From Formicarius rufipectus (Eukaryota; Chordata; Aves; Passeriformes; Formicariidae), in assembly GCA_013399695.1 (NCBI GenBank), contig VXAU01000760.1, positions 3,263,602 to 3,327,601 of the forward strand: a DNA stretch of 64,000 nt, read 5' to 3'. The notes below the pieces were generated by a model. The model had not been told where the DNA came from and searched no databases. It saw only the letters and a program-made list of their open reading frames with translations. Numbering within the stretch: position 1 is the stretch's first letter; every line of letters starts with the position of its first letter. Made by a program: the position numbers and the translations under genes. Of the stretch, positions 36,401 through 51,300 are shown piece by piece.

Positions 36401-39400
36401 GCATATGCATGAGGGTCAGGGCAAGAGCGTCAATGCTTACAAAAATAAATAACATTTGAGTGTGACTGTACATATGGCCAAGCATTATTCCACATTAAAA
36501 CAGATTTATAAAAGTAAGTAAACTCTACATGCAAATAAAATTTTTAGCTGGGGAAAAAAAAGAAACAACCCAACAACAAAATTCCATCCAACATCAGAAA
36601 ATAAGCCTTTATTGGTAAAGCAAGAACTCTACCCTTCTCCTCCCACTGAATTAGCAATCAACATACCACGGGCTGCAATGGGATTAACCTCAATAACAAT
36701 GCTGAGCACTTTAATGAGCTCTGAGGTAGTTCATGGCTAAACTATTCATTGCACCATTTAAACACTGAAAAACTTGTTTGTATATAGATTAGGTTTTCAA
36801 AACAACTGCCATCCAATTTATTTCCAGAAACCATAGTAACAAGAAAATAGTACATATAGGGTGATAAAGGCCACAAAGGAAATACAATTCTCATTCCAAA
36901 CAATGGAGCTGTCTCAAGTTTGAAGTACTTGGGCAGAGGAAGCAGCACCTGGCAGGCACTTTGGGAGGGGGGGAGCCCTATTTGGATACAGCTGTGGATT
37001 AAACACAAATTATAAAGACTAATCAGACAAACTAAGTCTTTTACTGCTGTTTCTTTAGAGTTTCATCCAGCAAAATCCTAAAAGCCTGAATGACTGCCAA
37101 TGTTATATTTTAAACTTACTAACAGCGTAAATGGACTAACCTTCACTTGCTCAACTGCCATGATTTAGATGGGAAACTAATCAACAGTCACATCAGTTAG
37201 TTAATTTTCACACTAATTGAGCATTATGAAGCTGTGTAATTACACAAGCAAAAGTCAAAGTAGGTAAAAGTTTTTCTCAACTCAAAATTTTTGGGTTTCT
37301 TAATTCAATAACTTTAAACCCTTTAAAAAAAAATGCCGCATGAAATTCTTCTCATATAATGAAAGTTGTTCACAACAGTATCAGTAAGAATCTCACTAAA
37401 TGATAAGACACTGTATTACTGTAACACATAAATCTTATGCCAGTTATCAAATCCAGTATTAAGGACAACCCTTTAGAAGCTATTACTCTGTAAGTCAATT
37501 GAAAATTAAAAGCATATAGTAATACAGATTAAAAGCTTAGCATACACACTGAAGGATCTGCACATGGTATCTCAGCTCATTAAGATGTGTTGGTTAATCA
37601 GTGACTGAAAACATCCAGTAAGCATTAACCTTGATAAAAAATATAAAATTTCAACCTTAGCACGCTGTATCACTGTAGTATACAATCTAATAGAATGGAA
37701 AGTTCTCTGTTCTCCTCACCTACCACACAAACCTGTACCACTGGCCACCCAGCCTTCCAAGAATTTGTAACTAACTTGGCCTGCTGACTGGGACATCACT
37801 GATGATGTATTTAACCCTCTCCCCAAAATAAGGTGCAGAGCAGGGTGGTCAGCACCCATACTCAGCCCCTCAGCCCCAGCACTGCCAATCAGACATGGCA
37901 GAGAAGCAGCAGAGGGGGGAAAGGGCAGTTAATATATGAGACAAATCTACAGGAAACTCGGCTTCATTAGTTCCACTGCTCACAGATCAGCCGTTTGTAA
38001 AAGCAGTTTTGCTTGGAGCAGTGCTTTGTCAGTATTATTACTGTTCTGTTATGCAAAGAATGTATTAAATTCTTAAATATTACATGAGATTTAATGGATT
38101 GTGCATCGCATGTGGGAGGTCAAACAAGGAGGGTAATGTTCCATTCAGCATTATAGATGTAACTGAAAAAACAGAAGTCTGCATTATACATCAAGGAGCA
38201 AGTGCAGATCAAACATACGTCTGAGATGGAAGAAGGCAGCCTGCAAAGTAGAGGGAAATAATAAAATCAAATTAAAAAGATAATTTAAATAATCATTAGT
38301 GGTTGTGACACGCAGCAGTGCAGTTGTCAAGGAAGTTCCCATCACTCTGGTCTCTGTTATGAAGGGAACCCATAGGACTGCAATCAAACAGCCATGCCAT
38401 TGATGGTACCCAGTGCTCAGTGACTTCCAAAGCCAATTCCACAGTAAAAAGTTTAACAGCTCAATCCCTTTCAGAAGCCAGCTATAGATTCTTCCTATAT
38501 CCTGCCTTTATCCAACAGATACTGCATTTGTCTTTTAAGTTCTTGTGTACAACAGAAAAGTCCCTGCAGCTGCAGTGGCAGGGACTGTGAATGCCCTTGC
38601 TGCAGTAAAGGAGAACACAGGAAGAACCACAGGAAGTATCTTGACTTCTACTGTCCATCTGTGACTTCATGACTGAGAAAATTTAGGTCCAATTCTCTTA
38701 AATTAAGGCTTTAATTATGATACAGTTAGCAGTTTTGTTAGAAAACTTCATTTTTCATGGCTTTTTAGGGAAAAATAAAAAGTACACATCACAGCAACCA
38801 AAGAGATCTCAGCCTAAGTTATTTTGCCCATTTCCAATAACAGCAGGTTTTTCATATTATTAAAAAGGCTTTTTTAAGATACATTTCATCAATTAAAATC
38901 ATTTAAGGAACAAAAGAAAACTTTGCAAATATGTTGTCATACTGAAAATACGTATTTTGCAGTTTAGAATTCCATCAGAAGGTACATCGCTTATCACGCT
39001 TTCTGGTAACATGAGTTTTTTACTTATCACATGCATTGTACAAAAGGTAAGAATGTAGCACCGCTGCCTATAAGTATGTATACATACAAAAAGAAGCTAA
39101 AGTAGGCTATAGTAGCATGAAAAAAAGTAGTTCAATTGCATTACTGTAAGAAAAAAAACACCTCCAAAACCAGGACAGCTCCTTGCCTCAAAAACAAATA
39201 CCCATCCCCAAACCACCATATTGTCAGACAAAATTTATGATTCCCAGTTCAAATTCTGAGGACTGTTAGAAATAAGAATCACTGTGGAAGGAGAAGGGAA
39301 AAACAAAGAATAATTATTTTTCTACAGATAAATGCGTTCTGTTTTGGTAATGATTGCTTTTCTATTGTGTTTTCTCCAGTCTCAGTAATTGCATATTCAT

Positions 39401-42400
39401 CTCTCACTAGCTGCCAACTATGCATAATGCTTGATCCAATGTTTAATTTTAATTAAGAATTGTGACAATTAGAAGTCAAGAGTTTTTGCAGCGTCTGTAG
39501 GTATCTTGTTCTACAGAGACAATATGATGAAACACAAAGGAACCTTTCCTTTCTATAGGTCAAAGTCCTGGTATTTCACCATCTTAATTGCAAGAGGAAA
39601 GATGCACCAGGGTCTGTGGAGCACAAACAGTGGGAGCCACAGCTCTTAGAAATAAGAACTGAAGGTGTAGCAAGTTCTGCTGTAAACACAACTTGGCCTT
39701 TCTCAGTGCTTAGAGTATTGACATAACAAAGCACAGCTTTCAGGCAAATACACCCCCTGAAATGTAGCAACTGCTGCCTTCCAAACTTCAAGGTCACTTC
39801 AAAATCTGCAAAACATCAGTGCTGTCTGAAGTGTTGGTTGGAAGGGATGAAAAAGGAATAGTGTTCTCATCTCACTGAGGATGGCTAAATTCTTTTAGCT
39901 AAAGCTTTCCAGTGAATTTCAACTGGAGGGAACTGGTAACAGGCATGGGGAGTTACAGCCTTAAGCACTGAAAGTTGTCAAAAATATGAGCAAATTAGAT
40001 GTTCTGCTGTTTTACCATGCAAAATATAGACAATACAGACATTCACATGACTTTTAAAGCGAAAATCTTCTTGTGATATGCATTTTTCAAAAGAACAAGC
40101 AACTTAGCTAAAATACCCTGAACTTCCTTATAGGGCACAACATAACTATTTTAAAGTTAACTCATCTTAAACCATCAGACATTTGCTAGCACAATTTTTG
40201 CATAACTGTAAACACAGATTTTTAACAAAAAGTCTTACGAAACCCCCTCTTTTGCTACTATTTTAAGCTGTGAAGTGTCTTCCAGATGGGCTTGAGAATT
40301 TGTCCTCACATACTCTTCCACACTCTTCTCTTTTCTGTGGCTCGGAAGATACCTTGCTGCCGCCATGTTATTTCTCAGTTTAAACATTCAAGAGACGAGT
40401 AAATAACCATTGTTCTTTCAGTCAGGGCAATCTTATAATGACAAAAAGTCATATATTCAGATGTGTAAGATTTCCAAGCTGTGTATTTTAAATGGTGATC
40501 TTGCCTCTACAATTATATGATGTATTTGAAATATAGAAAATATTAACCCACTTTACTAAACAAAGTCATGCTTCATTGAAAATTAAGGGAAATGTTAGAG
40601 AGGAAAACAGGGGTTTGGAAACACCCCACAGTTGCAGTTTAGATGTAGTGATTAAACCAGGCAAGAACACAGACGTTTACTGACGTTTGGTTTTCAAATA
40701 TTTAAAGAAGACTTTCTCCTCCACTTAGCGGTGCACCAACCCAATTCAGTTACAGGAAGACAATGCTGTAATCTTCAATTACAACAAATCCCAAATTTAG
40801 TGAGCAGAAGTCATTAGTAGTAACAAACAGATTTGAGCATGAAGAGAGTCAGGATCTCATAGAAGGGCCGTGCACAAAGCAGGGCCTCCTGCTCCCATCC
40901 TCCCACACCAGTTGCTTCTTTGGACTTCCACGATTCTCTTGGTGCAAACATTTCTGTAAGCCACTACTGCTTTTCTTTCTTCTATTTAGGAAACCAATAT
41001 GCAACTACAAACTATGTTTATAAAATCATAATCCATATTCTGTAATATGTAAACAAGTGCCCATTACTTAGAGGCCACAGATGAGCATAATATTAGATAG
41101 TAATAGAAAACAGCTGCAATTTCCTTTTCCAATTATTTACACTGCCAAAGCATCCAGCCTTTAAAACACTCTCCATACAAATCAAAACATGTTATGCCTG
41201 ACTGAAGGACAAACAACAACAATCATTTTAAAACACAGCATTTCCTGTAGTATTATGCAAACTAAACTTCAGCCTGAGTAGAGAGGGCACCCCAGAGGCT
41301 CCTGCTGTGAGGTGACAGGGAGAACAAGGCACACTTCACTCTACTGCTGATCACCCATGCACCACCCAAGCAATCTTGATACTACAATCATTTATACACG
41401 TGTTTTCATCTGATCTATCCCACTTTTTGCCTTCATTTGCCACAAAACTGTTTTATCTCCCCCTGCCTCTATACACACAGAGGTACACATGCATACAGAC
41501 TGATACATTTAAGTTTACACACACATGCACACAACATATACTTTGTTCATAAAAGATAGCATAAAGCAAAATTTATTTTTGCATTTCCTTCACATGTCTA
41601 CAGTATGTGCCATGGTCCAGCTCCAGGTAAAAATTATGTGCACAGATCTGTCAATCCTTCCAAAACAACGCACCCAAAACATGACTCAAGTTTCCAAAGC
41701 TCTCAGCACTCTTGTCCTGAAGCAGCCTGCAAGCTTCTTCACCTTTTGAGAGGTAAAGCAAAAACACTAAAACCACTTCACAGTTACAGCCTTTGTGTAA
41801 GCAACAGTACATTGAGCTGGGTTACCTTTTGCCTTCACCGGCAACAAAACAGTGTTCAAACAGCTCTGCAACTTGCACTGCAGCAGTGGCCAAAAGAAGC
41901 TGCTTCAGGCAGGAAGCTGAGCTTCCCCCAAAAAGGGAAGGAGCTAATACAGAGGCTCAGGTGTCTTGTGAGAATATAACTTGACCTTTACGTTCAGAGA
42001 TTTTAATGTTTATCAGGAAAAAAGGCTTAAAAGAGGCCCTGTATACACAACACTGAAATCAAAGTCTTTGCTGTATTGGGCCTTCCTATAGTTTTAAACC
42101 ATTCTCTGCCCTTGGTGGTGATTGTTACTGTGAAGATCAAATAAAGTGTCAGTACCCATATATGCCCACATAAGGGCAGATACACCAACATAAAATACAA
42201 AAAATTAATCTCATAATTAGTCTCAAAAAAACCATATAATTTCAAGCCCCTCCATTTTACAGGCTCTAAAGACAACATGAAACCAGCAGTCATTTATAAA
42301 TCAGTATAACACAGGTTTACCAAGAGGGAACTAATTACTAGCTTTAACTTTGAAAAGAATTTATCTGTTCTTTGGATTAGGTTACAGGGGAGAGGCCTTG

Positions 42401-45400
42401 CCAGCCCCGCTTCACCTTCACTGGGTTTGGCCCCTTTCCAGCGCAGGAAGCTAAGAGTGCTTCCTGCCCCATGACATGCAGCTCCTTCTGCAGCTGATAC
42501 TCAATGTTTAAACTGATCAGTTGGGTGGTGGGAAGTCAAAAATACTGGCATGGATTGTTTAGCGTTTTAACTGTAATTTGTGAAAAATACTGATTATCAT
42601 ATTGCAAGACCATTACTAAACACTTCCTATCCACAGTGCAGTGCATCTCTACCAAGTCCTCTGTTGCAGTTTTCATCCATCATTTCCTGTATACCTTTCA
42701 TTTGGGAAAAGCAGATAGTCTGGTTCAAACCACAGATAGGCATCAATACCAAGGTAAAGGAGGGATGGGGTGTGCCTGTGCACACTCCAGCAGCTGGGAA
42801 ACAGCTGGACACACCGACCACTGCACAGCAGCTGCAGCAAATCCAACCCTCAAACCCTGCTGCACCTCCTGGATGTTCTGGTATGCACTAACAATGACTT
42901 CCACACTACCACTGAACAAAGATCATATGAAGAGTGCAACTAAGCCAGACAGCTCTTCCAAAGGAAGAATTACATTAATACTGGACACTCAAAGCATCAG
43001 GTTTTCTAATACTGTGTGTAATGACAAAAAGTGGGAGGGTTTTTTAAAAAGTGAAAAGATGGTGTTGGTTCTGTTTCATGTACAGCAAGATACGAATAGT
43101 AATCACATATAACAAAGAACAAGTAAGAGTATCAGACATGTTACTAATATGATCATTACACTGGAATTTTTCTAGTTGCCACAAACGTGAACATTTGAAG
43201 AGCAATAAGAGCTCTGAGTTACACAATGAAAAAAAACATAAGTTCACATCCCTAGGAAACAAATCATCGAATAAGACTCACACCAGATGAGTACCTGACA
43301 CCCATGTATCTAAACTTCCCTGAGCAGGCTTCTTCCCAGCATTCTCCCCCGTGATGGACCTATGTGCATTTGCCAAAATCCTTGCGTAAGTGTGCTTACA
43401 ACCTGAATGCAACACTTCAGAGAGATAGCTATCATTACTTCAGATTTCAAAGCATATCTAACTGCCTGCTGGTTCTTCTGCATGTCCCTGCACATCAGTT
43501 GGGAACCACCTTCCTGGATGAATCTATTTTTGTAATTCTGGCACAACTACAACTAACCTTGCGAGAATGCAACTGAACTGCAAATTAACAAAAAACATTT
43601 GCGGGGAGGGGAAGACAAAAACTTCTTACTTGCATTGTATTTTGTTTGCACATCAATCACAGAATAATTTGAAGGAATTCAACATAATCTTTCTTTCCGT
43701 ATCACCCAAAGGTCCTACCAAGGCATGGAGAACAACTATCAATATAGTCACATCACAGCCATAGAAGATATTTTTTCTTAAAAAGTCAAAGTCATGCAAC
43801 TATGTAATGACACTGCTTTCTCCTATAATTAGAAGCTACCACACACTGGGGACAGGAGGACGGCAGGGCAGCGTGTGGCCACAGCGCAGGGTATGCTCTG
43901 CAGCACAGCTGTGAGGGCCTCTCAGCAGAGTGAAAACCAACACCTGCAGCTTCCACTGCTGGCTGCCTTGGGAAACTAAAGTTAGAAGCTGAGCTGAGAA
44001 CTACCGGGGGTAGGGTTGGGTGTCAAGACAAGTGTGTGGCTACATGAGAAGATGCAGACAGAGCCTCATATCCTCCTTACTGGAGTAAGGAGATAAAGCA
44101 AGTAAAAGAAAGAGTTATGCCAACAAATCTTACCCTGCAAAGCATATTTTGAGGTGACAAAAGGACAGATACATGTTTTTAAGTATGTATGCAAGTGCAT
44201 TTCCAGAGGAGTCAGCTACCCTTCTATAACCAGTCTCAATGCCAACTATAGAAGACAGTGAATTCAATATAAAACTCCACAAATCTCACAGTTTGAGATA
44301 ACTTCCAAAAAGGTGTTAAAGTTAACTCTGAGACTATGCAACAAGACTTCAGCCCTCTCATAATAAATATGGCAACCATGTCTGTTAAAGCACCCTGTGA
44401 TTTGTGGGATATTTGTGGGATGTGACATATTTCTCCAAGAGTTATAGAAGGAATTTTCTATTCACAGAATTTCAGGGATGAGAACTTGACTGTGCAAAAT
44501 ACCAATGGCAAGACTTTAGCTCGGAGCTTCAGTAATCTCCACATGTGACTGGGCTACGGTCACCCCTAATAGCAGCAGCTGGATTAGTGAGGCTTTCATG
44601 GGAATAGTACAGTGTTTCACTTTCTGCAACAGGGAGAGAACAGAGATCCAGCCTGCAGACAGAGACTTGCAGCCTTCAGAACTTCATCTAAAAAGATATT
44701 AAAATAACCCTCCATCCTAACTTCAAATGCACAGATAAGCTGCCATACCTGCACGCACCAGAACTCAAAACAAGGCTTATTTGACAGCCTCTCATTACAG
44801 CCTGTCTCTTCCTAACAGGCTGCTCCTTTCCTAACGGGTTCCTCTTACATTTGATAGGACCAAACTGCACCTTTCCTGTTCATGGTAACACACTACAGCC
44901 GTCCCCTCCTTCTGGCTGCTTGGGACCTGCATGTTTCCCACTGCTTCTCCTAACTCCCCAGCTGCCCAAGAGGCTTTCCCAACATGCTACGATACGGTCA
45001 GTTACTTCATTATGGGAGAAGAGTACTTCAAACACCTTCTGTCAACCTCTCAAAGCTAAATAGCCAAGGAAAGCTTCAAATCCAGCTGCCAACAGGAATA
45101 CATATATATTAGGAAGTTGCACTGAATTCCAGTTTCTGCTCTACAAATATAGTTGGGGGAAAATCAACTTCCACAGAAACAGAGAAACTGAACAAAGTTG
45201 CTACAGTTTTCCAGGCAGTCAGCAGCAGTTCTCCTCCTTCAGTAACCATCACGCTGTAACACCACCTGTACACATCCATCTGCAGAACTGCAATACCCAT
45301 GCTTTAAGTAGCAAGGCCACTTGAATGGATATGGAGAACTCCAAATTCAGCACTGCTGGTATGCAGTTCACAGCTTTACTGAGCCACAGGGGGAACCTCA

Positions 45401-47365
45401 GCATCCTGCACCTTGTCTCATGCTGCACTTGTTAAATGCTCTCTCAGCATCCTCAGACACCTTCAGCTCCCTTGATCAAAAGATGTTGACACATCTCTTG
45501 AGTACGTGTGTGCCATACAGGGTTTTGGGGGGCCCTCACACTCCCTTTTGCTATGGAGGTGGCTCTAAGTCAATGCTCATCATGTAACCAACCACTCTGT
45601 TTGTATCCCCCTAGTCCTTTTGGTCCACTCACCATGAATGGCTTTTAGATCACCTCACTAAACTTGCTTAATGCCAATTAAAGGATTATTTTGATTACTA
45701 AATACAGTGTTAACATTTAAGAGTATTTTCAATGCCTCGGGTGGAAACACTAGACACTCTCAAAAATGAATGAAAAAAAAAAGGTACAGAGTTGACTTAC
45801 ACAGTAAATATTAAAAGACCGTTCACAGAATAGTAAATATTTACATATTTATTTCATAACTTAGAAAGTAACTCTTGGTCAAAGAAAAGCTGGGGGGTGT
45901 TTTGGTTGGTTGGTTCTGAAGTTATTGAGGAAGCTTTACTTTCTGCACTTCTATTCAGTATTTACTTAAAATAAAAAATTAACCCAATCTCCCCTTCCTT
46001 CCATAAACAGAAGCTCCTTTTCTGTATTCTAAGAAGTGTATTGCTGAGATATACAGTCTCTTTCAAGGAAGAACTTATATAACTCAGGATTCATTTACAC
46101 TTTGAGCTATCAAATTTTACTGCAGAGCTGTGGAAAGAGAAAGTGGGGCCCAGGAAGGAAGGATGAAACCAGGATGAGCCCTCAAAGGGCTCACACCCAG
46201 TGCTCTTCCAAGACATCCATGCCCCAGCAAGAAAAATTCATACTAGTATATATACTAAATACATATATTCATATATAAAAATGTATATAGCCACATGAAT
46301 AACTCTTACTAGCATAGCCTTCACAGTAGATTCAGAGCAGCCTGACACTAGACTATGATGAAGCTCAAGAGTGTCTAGATTTAGACATAACCTAGCTCTT
46401 TCCATTAATTAAGTTTTCCTGCAGGATAAAATACATAGTAGAACATACACTAAACATGAGATATTTATTTCCCTGTTTTAAGACACTGAAGTTAAAACAA
46501 AACCCCAGCACTTTTGAAAGGAATGCTCTCACTACTTTTCACCCATAACATTATGCAAAATCTCCAAGTTGTCTTTATTAATCTCTCATTTACATTATAT
46601 CTACCCAAAATTAATTCTAAAAATGCAACATAAAAATGCTAACAGCACTAGCTCAGTGTCATCCAGCTACCACTGCTATACTGAAGTTAACTTTGTGAGG
46701 CTTTAAAAAAAAAAAACACATTTACTTGAAAATATTGTAATATTCTATGCTACACTCTAGCAAAAGAATTGCTCACATTCAATGACTTGTAGCTGTGGGT
46801 TTACTCTCACTCCTGAGCAGTCCACCCAGTTATTTGCACCAACGTGCAGCGTTGGTAACTGGGAGATGAAGGGCTGAGGAACAATTCTCACAGCCCAGTG
46901 GGATGTAACCAAACACCACAGAGTCTGTCCCACTGATGCAGTGATAAAAGGTGGGGTTGAAGTCTTGTTGCATAAACAGCAGTGTCCCTGATCACCACTA
47001 CAGCTGAAAGCAGCTAAGTCAAAATAAAATCTTATCACTAGTATCTGAGTGCTATCCCAAGCCTCTCTTTGGAATCTGAAAGGAAAATGATGAGTGTGGC
47101 CCAGATGAATCACATTCCCAGATGGACTTCCCAGTATTTTTTTCCTGGCTAGAATGAAGGAAACTTTTTCCAGCTTACTACACCCACCTCAGCTTGCAGC
47201 ACCGATGAATTTAAGCAAGTAGATCTAAGAGTCTCCCTTGGAGGTGCAGCTTACTGAACATAACAAAAAAGAGAGAATTCATGCCTTCCATCCAACCCAG
47301 CCATAATAAATGGATAAGAATATAATTTAAAGTGAATGACAAAAAGATCCCACTATGCATGAGAG
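30457..47365. other. Long intron-like stretch, no confident exon
   Basis: About 17 kb of AT-rich sequence with no recognisable repeat family and no long credible frame. Short - strand splice-like pairs occur, for example at 31.68-31.74, 32.136-32.167 and 37.69-37.75 kb. They are too short to trust. Segments such as 37170-37270, 38010-38150 and 39340-39480 are rich in TAAT and ATGCAT motifs and could be conserved non-coding elements. The longest frame (42636-43112 on +, 158 codons) has no family likeness. I infer intron DNA of the gene ending at 26.7 kb. Confidence 0.4.
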
Positions 47366-48351
47366 CTCAGGAATATCAGAAACATCCAGCTAGGTCAGAC
47401 TGATGGTTCATCTAGTTCAGAATTCATCTCCAACAGGGCAGAAAAGGTGCTGTTTAGAGAGAACCAATAGACCATGTTCTGTTGTCCACTCCCCTCACAC
47501 TCTCCCTGCTGACCATGAACTCTACTAACCCTGTTTTGAACCTGCCTACACAGCCTATTTTCAAAACATCCTCTGGCTGCAAGTTGCATAAATTCCCTAC
47601 CTGCTATGTAAACAAACACTTTCATCTGTCTTAAACTGATTCCCAACCAGTTCCATCAAGCCTCCTGTAATTCTGGTACTGCAGGGGTCTTGTCAACAAG
47701 AGTTTGGCATTCACCTTACCCACCAAACCCAGGGTTTTGTAACCCTTGATCACACTGCCCCTCTCAGCTGCCCACTGTCTAAATCACACCTTTTAAATGA
47801 CACAACTGCACATGAGGCAGTGACACCATCCCCTTAGAATGAAGGCTGCCCCTCTCTGTACCTTCCCCAAAATAAAGGCACTAACTTGTACCTTCTTAAG
47901 ATGTGGGCACCAAAACCAGATCCCACACTCAAAATGCAGTGAGTGTTTTAAACCAGGGTTTTAAATACCAACAAAAGGTATTTTCTTGTCCTCAGTACCT
48001 TCCCGATGACGCAAAAGGCACACAATGCCCATGTTTTTCTGGTTTTTTTTGGCTGCTGCTCCACATTGCAGACAATGATCCTGGAGAACTTTCAGTGACA
48101 ACCACTAAGGCTTTTTTTCCAAGCTGCAACCGTCAGTTCCGAGTTCAGCATCACATAAGCATGGTTTGGTATAATTTTTTCCTTATTGGAAAAAAATATT
48201 TTTCAAAACCTATGTCTACCTGTGCTGACTGCTAGTCTACCACGGTTTTGTCCACTTAAGCTACATGAGGGCCTTCTGGACTTCCTCAGCACTGACACAG
48301 CATCTAGCTACCCGAAAGTAGTTTTTCATCAAAACTGAAATCATACTGAGG
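47366..48351 (-). mobile_element. Long ancient CR1-type LINE remnant (about 1 kb)
   Basis: On the + strand this reads as the antisense of an old CR1 lineage well known from reptile and bird genomes. The order is right throughout: AGGTCAGACTGATGGTTCATC near 47392-47412, a 'ttttgaacctg...aaaacatcctctggctgcaagtt' section near 47536-47586, 'agatgtgggcaccaaaaccag' near 47900, 'ggctgctgctccacattgcagacaatgatc' near 48050, and 'gaggGCCTTCTGGACTTCCTCagcactgac' near 48270. Many substitutions and small gaps mark it as old. The element's own sense strand is -, the same as the presumed host gene. It was recognised by memory of the family; exact ends are uncertain by tens of bases. Confidence 0.72.
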
Positions 48352-51300
48352 TTGGGGCGAGTTAACAAATGGAGCCTTTGGTTTGAGTGATGTCTAGAAG
48401 TCACAGGGAAGGCAAGTGAGATCAGTTAAGACCACCAGAGCTAGTTTTATCATTGTAGGAAAATGACCAGATACAGGAGATTTATGAAACAAGACAGAAA
48501 TCAAGTGCAAAATAATAAAACAGAAATTAAAAAACCAACCAAACAAACAAAAAAAATTTTAAAAAGCCCCAAACACACATCACACCTCCATGACTGATGC
48601 TGGCATACAGTACAAAATCTGCAAAATCTGCCTTGGATTGCCCACAGAAGTTTAGACTGGTCATGGATGTAGCTACTTGACCACTATTATGAAGGAAATT
48701 AGGTCTTGTAACCCCAACTCTGGCCACACTCCAGCATGGCAGGCAGACAGCAGGGTTCCAAATATCTTTTTGTATGTCAGCTTTGAGTCCTCACTTCCAC
48801 CTTACAACAAAAAAAGGACTGTCAAGGAGAATCTTCAAAACTACCTTTTAAAGAGTTAATGGAAAAATCCAACTAACACTGGAGGAAAGTAATTCTAATT
48901 AAAAATCATGCTGGAGATTGAAACACAATACTTCTGCTAAAGAATTCTGTATTTGGGCAAGTTGAATCACCACAATACCAACAGAAATTATACAAATCTA
49001 ACCCAAATTAGAGGGCTACAACAGTTTGTCATGCAAGAAAATTAACCAGTAACTGTAAACAAGTCTTAAGAACTTCTGTGATTAATGTAAGATCTTAACA
49101 ATGTAAGTATTTTGGCTCAGCTGTGTCCTGAGCACTGTTAAATCACCACAGGAATCGTCATTTATCATGTGCAGCATTGCCAAGGGCTGTCCCATAAAGT
49201 ATACTATAGAAACTTCATGCAGCAAAAGTAGAAGATCAAAAGTTAAAAAAAAGATACTGGTAATTTCCATTTCTGGATATGACTGCAGTCGTTCTGTTGA
49301 AAAAAGAAAAAAAAAACAAAACCAGAATACCTTTATTCAAACTTAAAAGTTAAAGTAACTATCAAAACTCCATTCCCTTTATTGTCAGTCAAAAGAATGA
49401 AATAATTCCGTAGCTCTTGAGCATCAAACAATTTCAGACCCCAAAAAATTCCCAATTTTAAAATTCAGTTTTATCAGATTCTGCTGTCTAGACAGGTACC
49501 TTACAAGAGAAAGCATATGTTTTCAGCCACACCTAGTACACTTGGGAGGTTAGGGGGCACAGACTGTTTCCTAACAAATAAAAATATCATACTCATTTTG
49601 TATTTTTCATCCTCAAAGATGCTCATACATTGCATGTAACAATTAGCATTTATAATACTTACTGAAGTAATGCCATAATTCATGGCCCAAAACAAAAGAA
49701 CCCCAACTAACTTCCAGATTCCAGACTGAAAATTAATTTCTGATTACAATGGATCTGAAATCTCCTTTCTCTTTCTTCCCCCTAACGTGTGTGTTGGGAT
49801 TTTCTGATTGTTTGCTCAGCAGCTCTGTTTTCAGAAATCCCTGTTCTGTAACAATCTCCCATTTGGGATCTCATGATGGGGCGGTACCAACTTCAATTCT
49901 GATTGTTAAGATACCTGATAGCAGCCCAGAGAAGATACTTCTGGAGTACCCGGTGCCAAGGGAGTGTTATTTTCTGCTATTAAATGCACAGCACTTCCAT
50001 GGAGGGTGCTCAAGCCTAGTCTGCTATTTGTTCTCTACAGCAGTTTCCAGCATCTTAATTCTACTTTTCCCAGTATGAAAATACTAAAAGTAGAAAACCC
50101 ATGAAAGAAGAAAGCCTACTTTTGGTTCTCAAATCATAAACCTTGTAAACTTCTGCACACTATCCCCTAAGTAGAAGTTCTTTTGCTTTCTTTTCCTACA
50201 AGTCTGCCTGTCAGTAGTGACAGAACACGCCCAGTAACTGGTACAGCAAAGGGAAGTTTTTGCCCTGATAAACACTGACCACAGCAAGCCCTCCCTGCAC
50301 CAGACTGTCCAGCACTGAGCTGTGACACACACACACACTGCAAAGAGATGTCACTCCTCAGCTCTTCCCCACAAGGCACCTGCTGCTCTGCTGAATAAAC
50401 CACTGGCATACTCTCTACCCATTGGTCACCAAACAGCTGGATGGTAAAACACATATCTGGGCAAAGAAAAACATTAAGTGACTTTGCCATTAGGAACCTA
50501 CTTCCAGAAAGTGAGAAAGAAATCTGTTTCCAATGCTTCCTGGCCTCAAAGTTGAAGCAGGAGTTACATTTCAGTTTTTCTTTCCCCACCACCATCCGCG
50601 GCCAGATGGTTTTTCTGAAGAAGTCAGGGCTGCCTTGCAGTTTCCCAGGCAGAAGAAAAAGACAAACCAGCCTGTGGACTGGGAGAGCTCAGAACAGGAG
50701 CAAATTAAAGACTAGTAAACATGGAAAGCATTAGTAAGTTTCACAAAATAGGGGGGGAAAAAAAGGGGAGGGGGGAAGTATTTATGTAGATTTTAATGCT
50801 ATTGCAGTGCCTATTTAAGGGAAAACAGTTTGAATCATTAAGCTGCATGGTGCTACCCACTGCAGCCTCTTCCATCTGGACCAGATAAGCAGCAGCTCCC
50901 ATTCCTCAGGTGAGTATCAGGAAGGAGCAATTCAGCTGCACCACTGTTTCTTCACTTACTGTGTTTTTATTTTCCAGTCCTAAACAAGCAATGGTGTTTG
51001 TCTCAACACTTCAGTAAAAAGAATTTTTTAACATTATTAAAGGATGCAGTCTGCTTGGGAAACACCCCAAGCATTCCTACCTATATAAATTTGTATGTTT
51101 CACACTCCATGCAGTTTAAGTAAGCTCTGCACTCAGAATAAGACAGTTTCCATTTTCAAACCAAATGTTCAAACAGGTCACTAAGATGAAGCTGTTCTCA
51201 AACACAGTTCCTTTCATCCTATAGATTCTTTCCTACCTTGTCCAACTGTAGATGTTCAGTGCACTTCACTTACACAAGGCAGCAGAAAAACCTTAGATGA

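Noticed and set aside
42636..43112. 158-codon + strand open frame
   Set aside because: No family likeness, overlapping open frames on both strands, and an ordinary intron-like setting.
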